A DNA stretch of 39,376 nt from an uncultured Dorea sp. GTDB lineage: Bacteria; Bacillota; Clostridia; Lachnospirales; Lachnospiraceae. Below are positions 1 to 6,889 of this stretch, piece by piece. The translations under genes were made by a program, and so were the position numbers. Below the pieces are notes generated by a model, which was given only the letters and a program-made list of their open reading frames with translations, was not told where the DNA came from and made no database searches. How positions within the stretch are numbered: the first letter of the stretch is position 1; each line of letters starts with the position of its first letter. The stretch covers positions 1 to 39,376 of the forward strand of contig CAJTQA010000031.1 in NCBI GenBank assembly GCA_910578455.1, given 5' to 3'.

Positions 1-165
1 CCGCATCAGGTCATCCACGGGAGACAGATCCAAGGACCAGAACTGCTCCATGATATCCCATGTGGCGGAATCAAAGGAAGTGAGGGCATTTGGATAGTAT
101 TTACAAAGTTGTTCCAGAACATGTTTCTGGTAGGCGGCGTGTCCGCCGGTGTTAACAGGTTTCAA
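1..165 (-). CDS. Probable transposase, N-terminal fragment cut by window edge
   Basis: An open frame of 55 codons begins with TTG at 165-163 and runs off the left edge. A GGAGGTGC ribosome site lies at 171-178, well placed for this start. The fragment has the motif WDIMEQFWSLDLSPVDDLMR, which resembles the N-terminal region of DDE transposases common in Lachnospiraceae. No catalytic residue falls inside the visible part, so the family call is from memory of sequence style and is tentative. It could also be another cytoplasmic protein. Confidence 0.4.
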   Translation of the reverse strand, partial: MKPVNTGGHAAYQKHVLEQLCKYYPNALTSFDSATWDIMEQFWSLDLSPVDDLMR

Positions 166-210
166 AGTGTGCACCTCCAATCAAGAAAGAAATTAGTTCT
201 TAATTGAAGG

Positions 211-253
211 GCGCACCTTGAAGAGCTGGCGCATAGGGATCTTCAAGGTGCGC
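211..253. other. 13-bp perfect inverted repeat (hairpin)
   Basis: The arms GCGCACCTTGAAG (211-223) and CTTCAAGGTGCGC (241-253) are perfectly complementary around a 17-nt loop. No T-run follows on either strand, so it is not a standard intrinsic terminator. It lies in the 222-bp gap between the leftward transposase fragment and the rightward aldolase. It could shield the transposase from read-through or be part of an insertion-sequence end; neither can be decided here. Confidence 0.6.
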
Positions 254-387
254 CGCACATTTTGCCCCACATGTCAAGTGATTTTTAAAAAAAGTGGGGG
301 AATTTATAAAAATGGGGTCTTGGAAGCCGCATAAAATAAGGCTTTGAGATTCCGAGAGTCTATTGGAGAGGAAAAGGAGGAATATGT

Positions 388-1029
388 ATGGATTATAAGA
401 AATATCTTGTAGATTGTGGAATGAGGATGTTTAAGTCGGGGCTTACAGTAGAAACGTGGGGGAATATCAGCATAAAAGATCCCGAGACAGGTTTAATTTA
501 TTTGACCCCATCAGGCATGGATTATGATATAATTAAACCGGATGATATAATTGTTATGGATCGTGAGATGAATATCGTAGAGGGAGAGCGCAAACCGACC
601 ATTGAGTACGGGATGCATGTCAGGATTATGAATGCCCGCCCGGACGTGCACGCGGTAATACATACGCATCCGGTTGATTCGCAGGTGTTTGCCTGCCTGC
701 ACAGGGATATCCCGCCGATCATTGACGAGGCGGCGCAGCTTCTTGGCGGCACGGTGAAATGTGCGGAGTATGCCCTGCCAGGCTCGGATGAACTGGCGGA
801 CAATGTAGTCAGTGCGCTGGGAGACGGCGCGGCATGCATGATGGCGAACCACGGCGCGGTATGCGTGGGCAAAGATATGGACTCGGCATTCCGCGTGTGC
901 ACGGTATTGGAGATGACGGCAAAAATATATCATAAAGCGCTTGCTATTGGCGAGCCCGAGGCGATTGATGATGAAAAAGTATCATTTATGAATGATTTTG
1001 CAGCCAATCATTACGGACAGGGAAAATAA
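388..1029 (+). CDS. Class II aldolase/adducin family protein (L-fuculose-phosphate aldolase-like)
   Basis: This 213-residue protein has the length and metal site of class II (zinc) sugar-phosphate aldolases. The expected ligands are Glu73, His92 and His94 (HTH motif) and His155 (NHGAV), and these positions coincide with those of E. coli FucA. The phosphate-binding segments GNIS (25-28) and TPSGMDY (40-46) are also present. The family cleaves or epimerises phosphorylated sugars such as fuculose-1-phosphate or ribulose-5-phosphate in the cytoplasm. AAAAGGAGG lies just before the ATG. A DeoR-type regulator starts 43 bp downstream and probably controls the unit in response to a sugar phosphate. 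No kinase, isomerase or transporter is visible beside it, so the substrate is unknown. Confidence 0.9.
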   Translation: MDYKKYLVDCGMRMFKSGLTVETWGNISIKDPETGLIYLTPSGMDYDIIKPDDIIVMDREMNIVEGERKPTIEYGMHVRIMNARPDVHAVIHTHPVDSQVFACLHRDIPPIIDEAAQLLGGTVKCAEYALPGSDELADNVVSALGDGAACMMANHGAVCVGKDMDSAFRVCTVLEMTAKIYHKALAIGEPEAIDDEKVSFMNDFAANHYGQGK

Positions 1030-1072
1030 TAGCGCCTATACTCAGATTGCAGATGAATGGGAGCCTTGATAT

Positions 1073-1930
1073 ATGAAAGAGATGAAAGAATTGCCTTATA
1101 CCAGACAGCAGAAGATATTAGAACAGCTGAATAAGAGTGACTGTGTAAAGATTGAACAATTGGCGAAGGATTTTAACGTATCGAATATGACGATCTATCG
1201 GGATATCCTTCAGCTGGAAAAGTCTGGTGACGCGCTTCGCGTATATGGCGGTGTAAAGGCGGTGAATAAGACGGCACAGAATGGCAGCGATGAGAGCTCG
1301 GCGCAAAGTACGATACCATCCGTGCTCAAGCCGTACTGTGACTCTACGATTGAAGAGCGTTTTCACCGGGAGATCGAGGCCAAACGTGCAATTGCAAAAG
1401 TAGCGGCAAGTTATGTAAAAGACGGTGACGTGATTGCCATTGATCCAAGTACTACGACACTGCATATGTGCCCGTATCTGCTGAATAAGAAGATTACGGT
1501 TGTTACCACGAGCATGAGCGTTGCGCTGCAATTCGCCTCTTCCAATCATGTGGATATAATTATGTGCGGAGGGAGAGTGAGGAAAAGTGCTCTTTCTATC
1601 GTTGGAGCCCTTCTGCCGAACATCCTGAAACGGATTCGGATCAATAAATGTTTCCTGTCCTCCCACGGGTTTACTTTTGAACATGGGCTGACGGACATGA
1701 CGATGGAAGAAAGCGACGGAAAAAAGCAGATTATTGACAGCTCCAATGAAGTGTACGTATTGATCGACCATACGAAGATTAATCAGTATGCGCCGTTTGT
1801 AGTCTGCGAGGTGGAAGAGGTCGGAAGGATCATTACGGATTACGAGACGCAGAAAATCAAGAAGAAAAAAGAAATCATGCAGCAATGTGCGAAGATTGGA
1901 TGTAAAGTCACATATACGAGAGAAAAATAA
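1073..1930 (+). CDS. DeoR/GlpR-family transcriptional regulator
   Basis: The 285-residue protein has an N-terminal DeoR winged helix (about 9-65, with RQQKILEQLNKSDCVKIEQLAKDF and the recognition segment SNMTIYRDILQLEKSG). A linker rich in Ser and Ala follows, then a C-terminal sugar-phosphate sensor domain of the DeoR/ribose-5-phosphate-isomerase-like fold (about 95-260, with GDVIAIDPSTTTLHM). Such proteins usually repress sugar catabolic genes and release DNA on binding a phosphorylated sugar. A GGGAG ribosome site lies upstream of ATG 1073. It follows the aldolase by 43 bp on the same strand, so the two probably form one operon. The ligand is not known. A bidirectional terminator follows at once. 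Confidence 0.9.
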   Translation: MKEMKELPYTRQQKILEQLNKSDCVKIEQLAKDFNVSNMTIYRDILQLEKSGDALRVYGGVKAVNKTAQNGSDESSAQSTIPSVLKPYCDSTIEERFHREIEAKRAIAKVAASYVKDGDVIAIDPSTTTLHMCPYLLNKKITVVTTSMSVALQFASSNHVDIIMCGGRVRKSALSIVGALLPNILKRIRINKCFLSSHGFTFEHGLTDMTMEESDGKKQIIDSSNEVYVLIDHTKINQYAPFVVCEVEEVGRIITDYETQKIKKKKEIMQQCAKIGCKVTYTREK

Positions 1931-1970
1931 TCTGGGAGTGCGGGCCTAAGTAAGCTCGCACTCCCAGATT
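1929..1970. terminator. Bidirectional terminator between convergent genes
   Basis: The arms AATCTGGGAGTGCG (1929-1942) and CGCACTCCCAGATT (1957-1970) pair perfectly over 14 bp around a 14-nt loop. It separates the rightward DeoR gene from the leftward GNAT gene. The stop codon of the GNAT gene (1948-1946) falls in the loop, so its last codons encode part of the stem. Confidence 0.8.
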
Positions 1971-2434
1971 TCTTGATGCATCTGCCTTGTTTCATCCCAT
2001 TCGTTGAAAAACTCGCTCTTTACCAGGTGAAATCCAAATTTTCCGTAGAGGTGCCGCGCCGGCTTGAGGATGTCAAGGGTGGAGAGGGTGAGATGGACGT
2101 ACCCCTTTTCCCTGCAAAAATCCATGGCTGTGTGCAGCAGGCGGTTTCCAAGACCCTGCCCCTGTACTTTTAAGTCAACGCCGAACCACCTGAGCTTTGC
2201 GCTATCCGCCCCTTTTTTGACAACAGCGATATCCCCGACGATCTTCCCGTCAAGCTCGGCAATCCACATCTGGCTGCCGTTTAAATCGTTATAAAGCTCG
2301 GCCATGCCGCCCAGCATCTCTTTTTCATAATATCCGTTAAAATGAAACTGTTCTTCATAGAGCTTATACTGAAAGTAGCAGACAAGGCTCGGGTCTCCGG
2401 GGCGGTATGTGCGGATTGTGATTTTGTCGTTCAT
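1946..2434 (-). CDS. GNAT-family N-acetyltransferase
   Basis: A 162-residue acetyltransferase of the Gcn5-related fold. The acetyl-CoA-binding motif A is seen as VDLKVQGQGLGNRLLHTAMDF (about 91-111, R/QxxGxG/A type), followed by the C-terminal part with HLYGKFGF. A longer frame opens at 2476, but ATG 2434 has an AAAGGAG site just before it and the extra 14 residues (NNNNQRRNH) look non-native. The substrate is unknown. It lies 25 bp after a MarR regulator on the same strand. This pairing is common, and in many bacteria the two domains are fused as one MarR-GNAT protein, so the regulator probably controls this enzyme. Confidence 0.88.
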   Translation of the reverse strand: MNDKITIRTYRPGDPSLVCYFQYKLYEEQFHFNGYYEKEMLGGMAELYNDLNGSQMWIAELDGKIVGDIAVVKKGADSAKLRWFGVDLKVQGQGLGNRLLHTAMDFCREKGYVHLTLSTLDILKPARHLYGKFGFHLVKSEFFNEWDETRQMHQEIWECELT

Positions 2435-2459
2435 TGTGTGATTTCTCCTTTGATTGTTG

Positions 2460-2900
2460 TTATTTGCAAATGTCATTGCCGCGCAGAGTCTTTTCGATAA
2501 ATTCCATCGCCGCGCAGAGCTTTTCGCAGGTTTCTTCGTCCATATCTTTTAGCTTGTCCGTAATCTGGCGGTCGCCGTTTGAATCTATTTTTTGGGCGGC
2601 TTTTATTCCGGCATTTGTAAGGAGCAGCCTTTTTAATCCCTTGCTGCCCGGAACAAGTTCGCGGGTGATGAGCCCCTGCCTTTCAAATTTGCTGAGAATT
2701 CTGCTGACATAGCTTTTGTCCATGTTAAGATTTCCGCAGATATCTGTGGCGGTGATGCCGCTGCAGAGATAGATTTCAAATAGGACTCTTGATTCCGGCC
2801 ATGCGAGGTCAGTGCCCAGGTAGCCTTTGTTCATCACATCCAGCCATGCAGTGTAGTAGCGGTTGAATTGACGGATTTTTTTGAGTGCGTGGTTGTTCAA
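2460..2900 (-). CDS. MarR-family transcriptional regulator
   Basis: This 146-residue protein has the MarR winged-helix layout: helical N-terminus, helix-turn-helix ITATDICGNLNMDKSYVSRI (about 50-69), wing GLITRELVPGSKGLKRLLLT, and a C-terminal dimer helix. The start is TTG at 2900-2898 with AAGGAGG about 8 bases upstream. MarR proteins bind palindromes as dimers and usually repress their own operon. Two identical-arm palindromes lie 47-97 bp upstream (2947-2997), in the right place for autoregulation. It is followed by the GNAT gene in the same operon. Confidence 0.9.
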   Translation of the reverse strand: MNNHALKKIRQFNRYYTAWLDVMNKGYLGTDLAWPESRVLFEIYLCSGITATDICGNLNMDKSYVSRILSKFERQGLITRELVPGSKGLKRLLLTNAGIKAAQKIDSNGDRQITDKLKDMDEETCEKLCAAMEFIEKTLRGNDICK

Positions 2901-2946
2901 TGTGCCAGCCTCCTTGTGCGGTGTTTGAGATTGCTTATAATTGTCG

Positions 2947-2963
2947 AGTTGATTTTATCAACT
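2947..2963. promoter_or_regulatory. Candidate MarR operator 1
   Basis: A 17-bp palindrome AGTTGA-N5-TCAACT upstream of the MarR gene. Its arms are identical to those of the second copy at 2981-2997. Confidence 0.6.
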
Positions 2964-2980
2964 CATATGATAGCATGAAG

Positions 2981-2997
2981 AGTTGAATGTGTCAACT
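2981..2997. promoter_or_regulatory. Candidate MarR operator 2
   Basis: A second AGTTGA-N5-TCAACT palindrome, 34 bp (about three helical turns) from the first. The two together suggest paired dimer binding. They lie between the divergent MarR and DUF3990 genes and could affect both. Confidence 0.6.
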
Positions 2998-3050
2998 TAT
3001 AAAAATAAAATATATAAAAAAACAATTGGTATTATCAAAAATGAAATTAT

Positions 3051-3079
3051 TTGCATTTGTTTTTCAGATACTATACAAT
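3051..3079 (+). promoter_or_regulatory. Candidate promoter of the DUF3990-NADAR operon
   Basis: TTGCAT (3051-3056) and TACAAT (3074-3079) are separated by 17 bp and match the sigma-A pattern. Transcription would begin a few bases past 3085, before the ribosome site of the gene starting at 3118. Confidence 0.5.
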
Positions 3080-3117
3080 AGATGTAATTTATGAGAACGT
3101 GCGGGAAGGTGAAGTGC

Positions 3118-3756
3118 ATGATATTGTATCACGGAAGTCCGAACAGGGAGTTTGTTCCGGAATATGGGAAAGGCGAAGTCAAGCATGATTACGGCAGGGG
3201 GTTTTATCTGACGGCAGATGTAATCCTGGCGAGGGAGTGGGCTGTCTGTAATCCTGGAGGAGGGAACGGTTGGGTGCATAAGTACTGCCTAGACTGCGGG
3301 GATTTAAAAATATTTGATTTTGAATCTGCGGGCATTTTGCCGTGGCTGGCAGAACTTATGAGACACCGCGCAGCAGACTCATCCCGGAGATACAGGCTGC
3401 TTTCTGAAAAATTTATTTCCCGATACGGAGTCAGCCTGGACGGTTATGATGTGGTTCGGGGCTGGCGGGCGGATGCGTCGTATTTTTATATTGCAAAGGC
3501 ATTTGTGAGGGATGAGATTGATCTTTGTATTTTGGAGGAGTTGTTTCATATGGGGGATTTGGGAATACAATACTGCCTAAAATCCCCGAAAGCTTTCCAA
3601 GCATTGGAAGAAGATGCCGCATCTTTAGAAATAGTTGATTACAATGTTTTTAATGAAAAGTATAATATCCGTGACAGAAGTGCGCGGATTGCCATGAAAG
3701 AGCTGATTGATTCAGAGAAGAATAAAATTGCGGATGTTTTCAGCACATTGCTGTAG
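3118..3756 (+). CDS. DUF3990 family, ADP-ribosyltransferase-like protein (candidate toxin)
   Basis: The start is taken at ATG 3118, which has GAAGGTGA before it and gives the family's usual beginning MILYHGS. The upstream ATG at 3091 has no ribosome site. In this 212-residue form one sees His5 (LYHGS), Tyr30 (YGRGFYLT) and Gln151 (GIQYCLKS), the layout of the His-Tyr-[Glu/Gln] triad of the ADP-ribosyltransferase fold to which DUF3990 has been assigned. The segment DVVRGWRADASYFYIAKAF (111-129) is also typical of the family. It is the first gene of a tight unit with an unknown protein (9-bp gap) and a NADAR protein that could remove ADP-ribose. A toxin role is inferred, not shown. Confidence 0.75.
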   Translation: MILYHGSPNREFVPEYGKGEVKHDYGRGFYLTADVILAREWAVCNPGGGNGWVHKYCLDCGDLKIFDFESAGILPWLAELMRHRAADSSRRYRLLSEKFISRYGVSLDGYDVVRGWRADASYFYIAKAFVRDEIDLCILEELFHMGDLGIQYCLKSPKAFQALEEDAASLEIVDYNVFNEKYNIRDRSARIAMKELIDSEKNKIADVFSTLL

Positions 3757-3765
3757 GAGGAGATT

Positions 3766-4212
3766 ATGGGCGCGTATAGTGAGGCTTATCTTCAGGAAAT
3801 TGTAGAGACGCAGGGAGAGCTGTTTGAGAATGTGGAGGAGTATGCCCCGGATATTGATGTAAAGGATTTCATTGAAACTTATATGTCGGGAAAGACCAGA
3901 GAGTATGTTGACGGGGCAAAAGCATATGTATGCACGATGGATGCAGAGACCTTGTGGGGGTATTTTAAAAAAGAGGAAGGCTTTTGTCCGAAAAAAGGGA
4001 ACCCGATAGGCGGCTTTATACCAAATTGGATTGGGCAGTTTTATGCGTATTTCCAATGGTATTATAGTATAGCCAGCAGGGAGCTTGTAAAAATATTGCC
4101 GGTCGATTTTCTCGTTGCCGCATATCGGGGGCTGCATGACCTGGACTTGGAGCTGGCGGTAAGGAAAGTGGGTGAGCAGTGTGGATGCGATAAAGGTAAT
4201 CGGATTTCATAA
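3766..4212 (+). CDS. Unrecognised protein between DUF3990 and NADAR genes
   Basis: A 148-residue soluble protein with AGGAGG just before ATG 3766. It begins with an acidic helical part (about 1-45), then a central aromatic-rich part (WGYFKKEEGF, FIPNWIGQFYAYFQWYYSI) and a helical end with LPVDFLVAAYRGLHDLDLELAVRK. No signal peptide or membrane segment is seen and I do not recognise the family. It begins 9 bp after the DUF3990 gene and overlaps the NADAR start by 41 bp, so the three proteins are probably made together. The position fits an antitoxin, adaptor or substrate-binding partner. The C-terminal part loosely recalls the small DUF3791 proteins often beside DUF3990, but I cannot confirm that. 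Confidence 0.7.
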   Translation: MGAYSEAYLQEIVETQGELFENVEEYAPDIDVKDFIETYMSGKTREYVDGAKAYVCTMDAETLWGYFKKEEGFCPKKGNPIGGFIPNWIGQFYAYFQWYYSIASRELVKILPVDFLVAAYRGLHDLDLELAVRKVGEQCGCDKGNRIS

Positions 4213-4672
4213 TCCGGAGGAAGAATATGGTTTCTTAAGCAACTGGTATCTGTCTGAATTTCGTCTTGACAGTATCACGTTCTCGTCCATGGAACAGTAC
4301 ATGATGCATCAGAAGGCAATCCTTTTTGGCGATGCAGAAACCGCGGGGAAGATTCTAGAAACGAGAGACACGGCTGAGATCAAAGCCCTTGGAAGGGCGG
4401 TGGCGCAGTATGCAGATTCTGTGTGGGCAGGAAGGAGACAGATTATTGTTTACCGCGGCCTGATGGAAAAGTTCAGGCAGAATCCGGACTTGAGAAACAG
4501 ATTAGCTGCCACAGGGGAGGCTGTCCTTGCAGAATGTGCGGTGAAAGATCGGATCTGGGGAATCGGGCTGTCTATGAAGGACGGGCGCAGATTTGATATG
4601 AGTGAATGGCAGGGGCAAAATCTTTTGGGGTATACGCTGATGGAAGTAAGGGGCGAAATCAGGAAAATATAG
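4172..4672 (+). CDS. NADAR family (YbiA/DUF1768-like) protein, candidate ADP-ribose hydrolase
   Basis: The 166-residue protein shows the NADAR landmarks in order: EYGFLSNWY (18-26), SMEQYMMHQKA (near 40-50), DRIWGIGLS and WQGQNLLG near the end. NADAR proteins are N-glycosidases acting on ADP-ribose-type or riboflavin-pathway substrates, and some have been shown to remove ADP-ribose from guanine bases modified by DarT-type toxins. The start is GTG at 4172; GTG at 4181 in the same frame is an alternative. Both lie inside the end of the preceding gene, so translation is likely coupled. Beside an ADP-ribosyltransferase-like gene, its probable role is antidote or repair enzyme. A terminator follows. 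Confidence 0.85.
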   Translation: MSSVDAIKVIGFHNPEEEYGFLSNWYLSEFRLDSITFSSMEQYMMHQKAILFGDAETAGKILETRDTAEIKALGRAVAQYADSVWAGRRQIIVYRGLMEKFRQNPDLRNRLAATGEAVLAECAVKDRIWGIGLSMKDGRRFDMSEWQGQNLLGYTLMEVRGEIRKI

Positions 4673-4685
4673 ATTCATCATGAGG

Positions 4686-4717
4686 TGGCAGGAGTATATC
4701 ATCTTCCTGCCATTTTT
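4686..4717 (+). terminator. Terminator of the DUF3990-NADAR operon
   Basis: The arms TGGCAGGA (4686-4693) and TCCTGCCA (4705-4712) pair perfectly around an 11-nt loop and are followed directly by TTTTT (4713-4717). Confidence 0.8.
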
Positions 4718-4798
4718 CACGTTCTCTGCTTTTTTTCATACATTACATTAACGGGCGGCTTGCGCCTGTAAGTATGAGTGTGAGGGAGCGTGGAAAGA

Positions 4799-5266
4799 AT
4801 GTTTGCAGATGACAGAAAAAACCCGGCGGCGACAGCGCGGATAAGGGGAAGTGAAAAGTATAGCACGATTAACGGCAGGGCAGACTTTTACGATACATAT
4901 GGAGGAACGATTATTATGGTGGAAGTGAAGGGGATTCCCGAGGAGGCAGGGAACGGTTTCCATGGATTCCATATTCATCAGGGAGGGTCCTGCACGGGAA
5001 ATGAGGAGGATGCATTTGCTGATACGGGGCGGCATTATGCTCCTCAGGATAAGCCCCACCCGGAACATGCAGGGGATTTGCCGCCGCTGCTTGCTAATAA
5101 AGGAACGGCGTGGATGGCAGTTTATACGGACCGGTTTTACCCGGAGGATGTGATTGGGAAGACAGCGGTAATTCATTCAAGACCGGACGATTTTTGCACA
5201 CAGCCGTCGGGAGATTCGGGAGAGAAGATAGCTTGCGGGGAAATCAAAGAGTGGGCGAATAGGTAA
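4799..5266 (+). CDS. Cu/Zn superoxide dismutase-family protein, cytoplasmic
   Basis: The start is set at ATG 4799, 10 bases after AGGGAG; GTG 4790 is only one base from it. The 155-residue product has the copper ligands His58 and His60 (HGFHIHQGG), bridging His79 (GRHY) and His126 (VIHS). The zinc ligands His87, His90 and Asp93 (HPEHAGDLPPL) and the C-terminal SGEKIACGEI are also present. The enzyme would convert superoxide to oxygen and peroxide. There is no signal peptide, unusual since most bacterial members are exported. The conserved active-site Arg of the SGxRxACG motif is Lys here, which could lower activity or alter substrate preference. It stands alone between two transcription units. 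Confidence 0.85.
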   Translation: MFADDRKNPAATARIRGSEKYSTINGRADFYDTYGGTIIMVEVKGIPEEAGNGFHGFHIHQGGSCTGNEEDAFADTGRHYAPQDKPHPEHAGDLPPLLANKGTAWMAVYTDRFYPEDVIGKTAVIHSRPDDFCTQPSGDSGEKIACGEIKEWANR

Positions 5267-5328
5267 GAGTTTGCCGGACAAAATACAAAAATTAAAGGGC
5301 AAATATAGTATTATTTAAGGTCAGGCAG

Positions 5329-5356
5329 TTGATTCTTCTGGAAAATGTAGTATGAT
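5329..5356 (+). promoter_or_regulatory. Candidate promoter of the two-component operon
   Basis: TTGATT (5329-5334) and TATGAT (5351-5356) are 16 bp apart, 47 bp before the TTG start of the LytTR regulator. Confidence 0.45.
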
Positions 5357-5402
5357 TTTTAAAGATATCTTATAAGAGAATCTACTTTTTGGAGGAAGAA
5401 GT

Positions 5403-6122
5403 TTGATTAACATTTCGATTATCGACGATGACAGAGCGATGCTGGAGCAGATGCAGAAAATTGTCCGTGATGCAGCCGGGTGTGGGGACGGCATATCAAT
5501 TGCCGGGTACGAACGCCCGGACGCATTTCTGGAGGAAAATGAGAAAAGAAAGTGCCAGATTCTGGTTTCGGACATCGACATGCCGGGCATGAGCGGGCTT
5601 GAGGCGGCGAAACGAGCGAGGGAGATGAACCCCAGGATGTTCATTGTCTTTGTGACGGCGTATATGCAGTATGCCATAGAAAGCTACCGGATGGATGCGT
5701 TCCAGTATGTCCTGAAATCAGAGCTTTCGGACAGGCTGCCGGGTATTCTCAGAAAGCTTACGGAGATGATAGAAAAGGACAGGAAGAGATATTGTTTCAT
5801 CGGCACGGAAAGCAACCGGAAGAAAGTGTTTTACGACGACATCATCTGGCTGAAAAAGGAAAAGAACGCCAAATACGTCACATATATTTTAGAAAATGAG
5901 CGCTATACGGAACGGGAGAGTTTAGAGAGCGCGGTAGAAAAGCTGGACAATGGAGCCTTCGTGATTGTGGAGCGCGGCTGTGCGGTCAACCTAAAGCATG
6001 TGATGCGGCTTACGGACTGTGCGCTGCAATTGAGCAATCAGGACACGGTTGCGATCAGCCGTGCGCGCATGGCAGGAGTGAAGGAAAAGCTTCACAGATT
6101 TTGGGGAGAAGAGGAATGGTAG
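5403..6122 (+). CDS. LytTR-family (AgrA/VirR-like) response regulator
   Basis: A 239-residue protein with a receiver domain (1-120) and a LytTR DNA-binding domain (about 135-235). In the receiver, the acidic pocket DDD (8-10), phosphoacceptor Asp57 (SDIDMPG), FVTAY and the conserved Lys of YVLK are present. The LytTR part shows the usual FYDDIIWLKKEKNAKYV and VIVERGCAVNLKHV. The start is TTG 5403 with GGAGG upstream. Such regulators bind direct repeats and often control virulence, bacteriocin or quorum genes. The next gene, its GHKL kinase, overlaps the last codons, so the two are translationally coupled and form a pair. Confidence 0.92.
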   Translation: MINISIIDDDRAMLEQMQKIVRDAAGCGDGISIAGYERPDAFLEENEKRKCQILVSDIDMPGMSGLEAAKRAREMNPRMFIVFVTAYMQYAIESYRMDAFQYVLKSELSDRLPGILRKLTEMIEKDRKRYCFIGTESNRKKVFYDDIIWLKKEKNAKYVTYILENERYTERESLESAVEKLDNGAFVIVERGCAVNLKHVMRLTDCALQLSNQDTVAISRARMAGVKEKLHRFWGEEEW

Positions 6123-6850
6123 AGATATTGTATCGGGCAGCTTTGATCTTAGTATCGTTTGCGGTGATTTGGCTTGTCGTGAAGAATCGGATGATGCAAA
6201 AAGAAAATGATTTTCTGGCGCTGCACGACCAGATGACGGAACAGAATTACCGTCTTCTCAGGGAGAGCGCGGAGTTAAACCGCCATCTGGTGCATGACGT
6301 AAAGCACCATCTGCTCATGCTGAGGGAGTATGTCAAAGAAGGAAATCTTGCCGGGATCGCGGCGTATCTTGATGAGATTGAAGATGAATATATGTACGCC
6401 CCCCGGAAAGTGTGGACGGGGAATGGTTTTCTTGACTTTATACTGAGCCAGAAAAAGAGCAGGGCAGAGTCGAAAGGAATTGTCTTTGATATAGATTCGG
6501 AGATCATACCGGTGTGGGGGCTTACGGACAGCGAGATAAGCGTAGTGTTCGGAAACCTCCTTGACAATGCCATAGAGGCCGGTGAGAAAGTGACGGGGGC
6601 AGACAAAAGCATACACATATCTATGAAAAAAAGAGGAGCGCTTATTGCAGTCAAGATACGAAACAGTATTGTAAAGGCGCCGGAGGGGATAAACGGAAGG
6701 CTGATCTCCAGTAAAGGGCAGCCGGGGGTTCACGGCTACGGGCTGAAGAGCGTACAGCGGGTGATTTCCAAACGGGGCGGATATTTTGACTGTCATGCGG
6801 ATAAGGATGAATTTTGGGTGAACATCAGCGTGTTTGACACGGAAGGATAA
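6116..6850 (+). CDS. GHKL-type sensor histidine kinase (AgrC-like), short form
   Basis: ATG 6116 overlaps the stop of the regulator and has GGGGAGAAGAGG before it. The 244-residue protein has one membrane segment (about 7-22), a short coiled linker, the phosphoacceptor His60 (LVHDVKHHL), the N-box LLDNAIEA and a glycine box HGYGLKSVQ. Full AgrC-type kinases carry six or seven membrane helices before the kinase core. Here that sensor is reduced to one helix, so it must sense a membrane or cytoplasmic signal or rely on a partner. It phosphorylates the LytTR regulator upstream. Two unknown proteins follow on the same strand and are possible partners or targets. Confidence 0.9.
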   Translation: MVEILYRAALILVSFAVIWLVVKNRMMQKENDFLALHDQMTEQNYRLLRESAELNRHLVHDVKHHLLMLREYVKEGNLAGIAAYLDEIEDEYMYAPRKVWTGNGFLDFILSQKKSRAESKGIVFDIDSEIIPVWGLTDSEISVVFGNLLDNAIEAGEKVTGADKSIHISMKKRGALIAVKIRNSIVKAPEGINGRLISSKGQPGVHGYGLKSVQRVISKRGGYFDCHADKDEFWVNISVFDTEG

Positions 6851-6889
6851 TGTGCGTTGACTGGGAGTCAGGTTGGGAGGAAATGAAAC

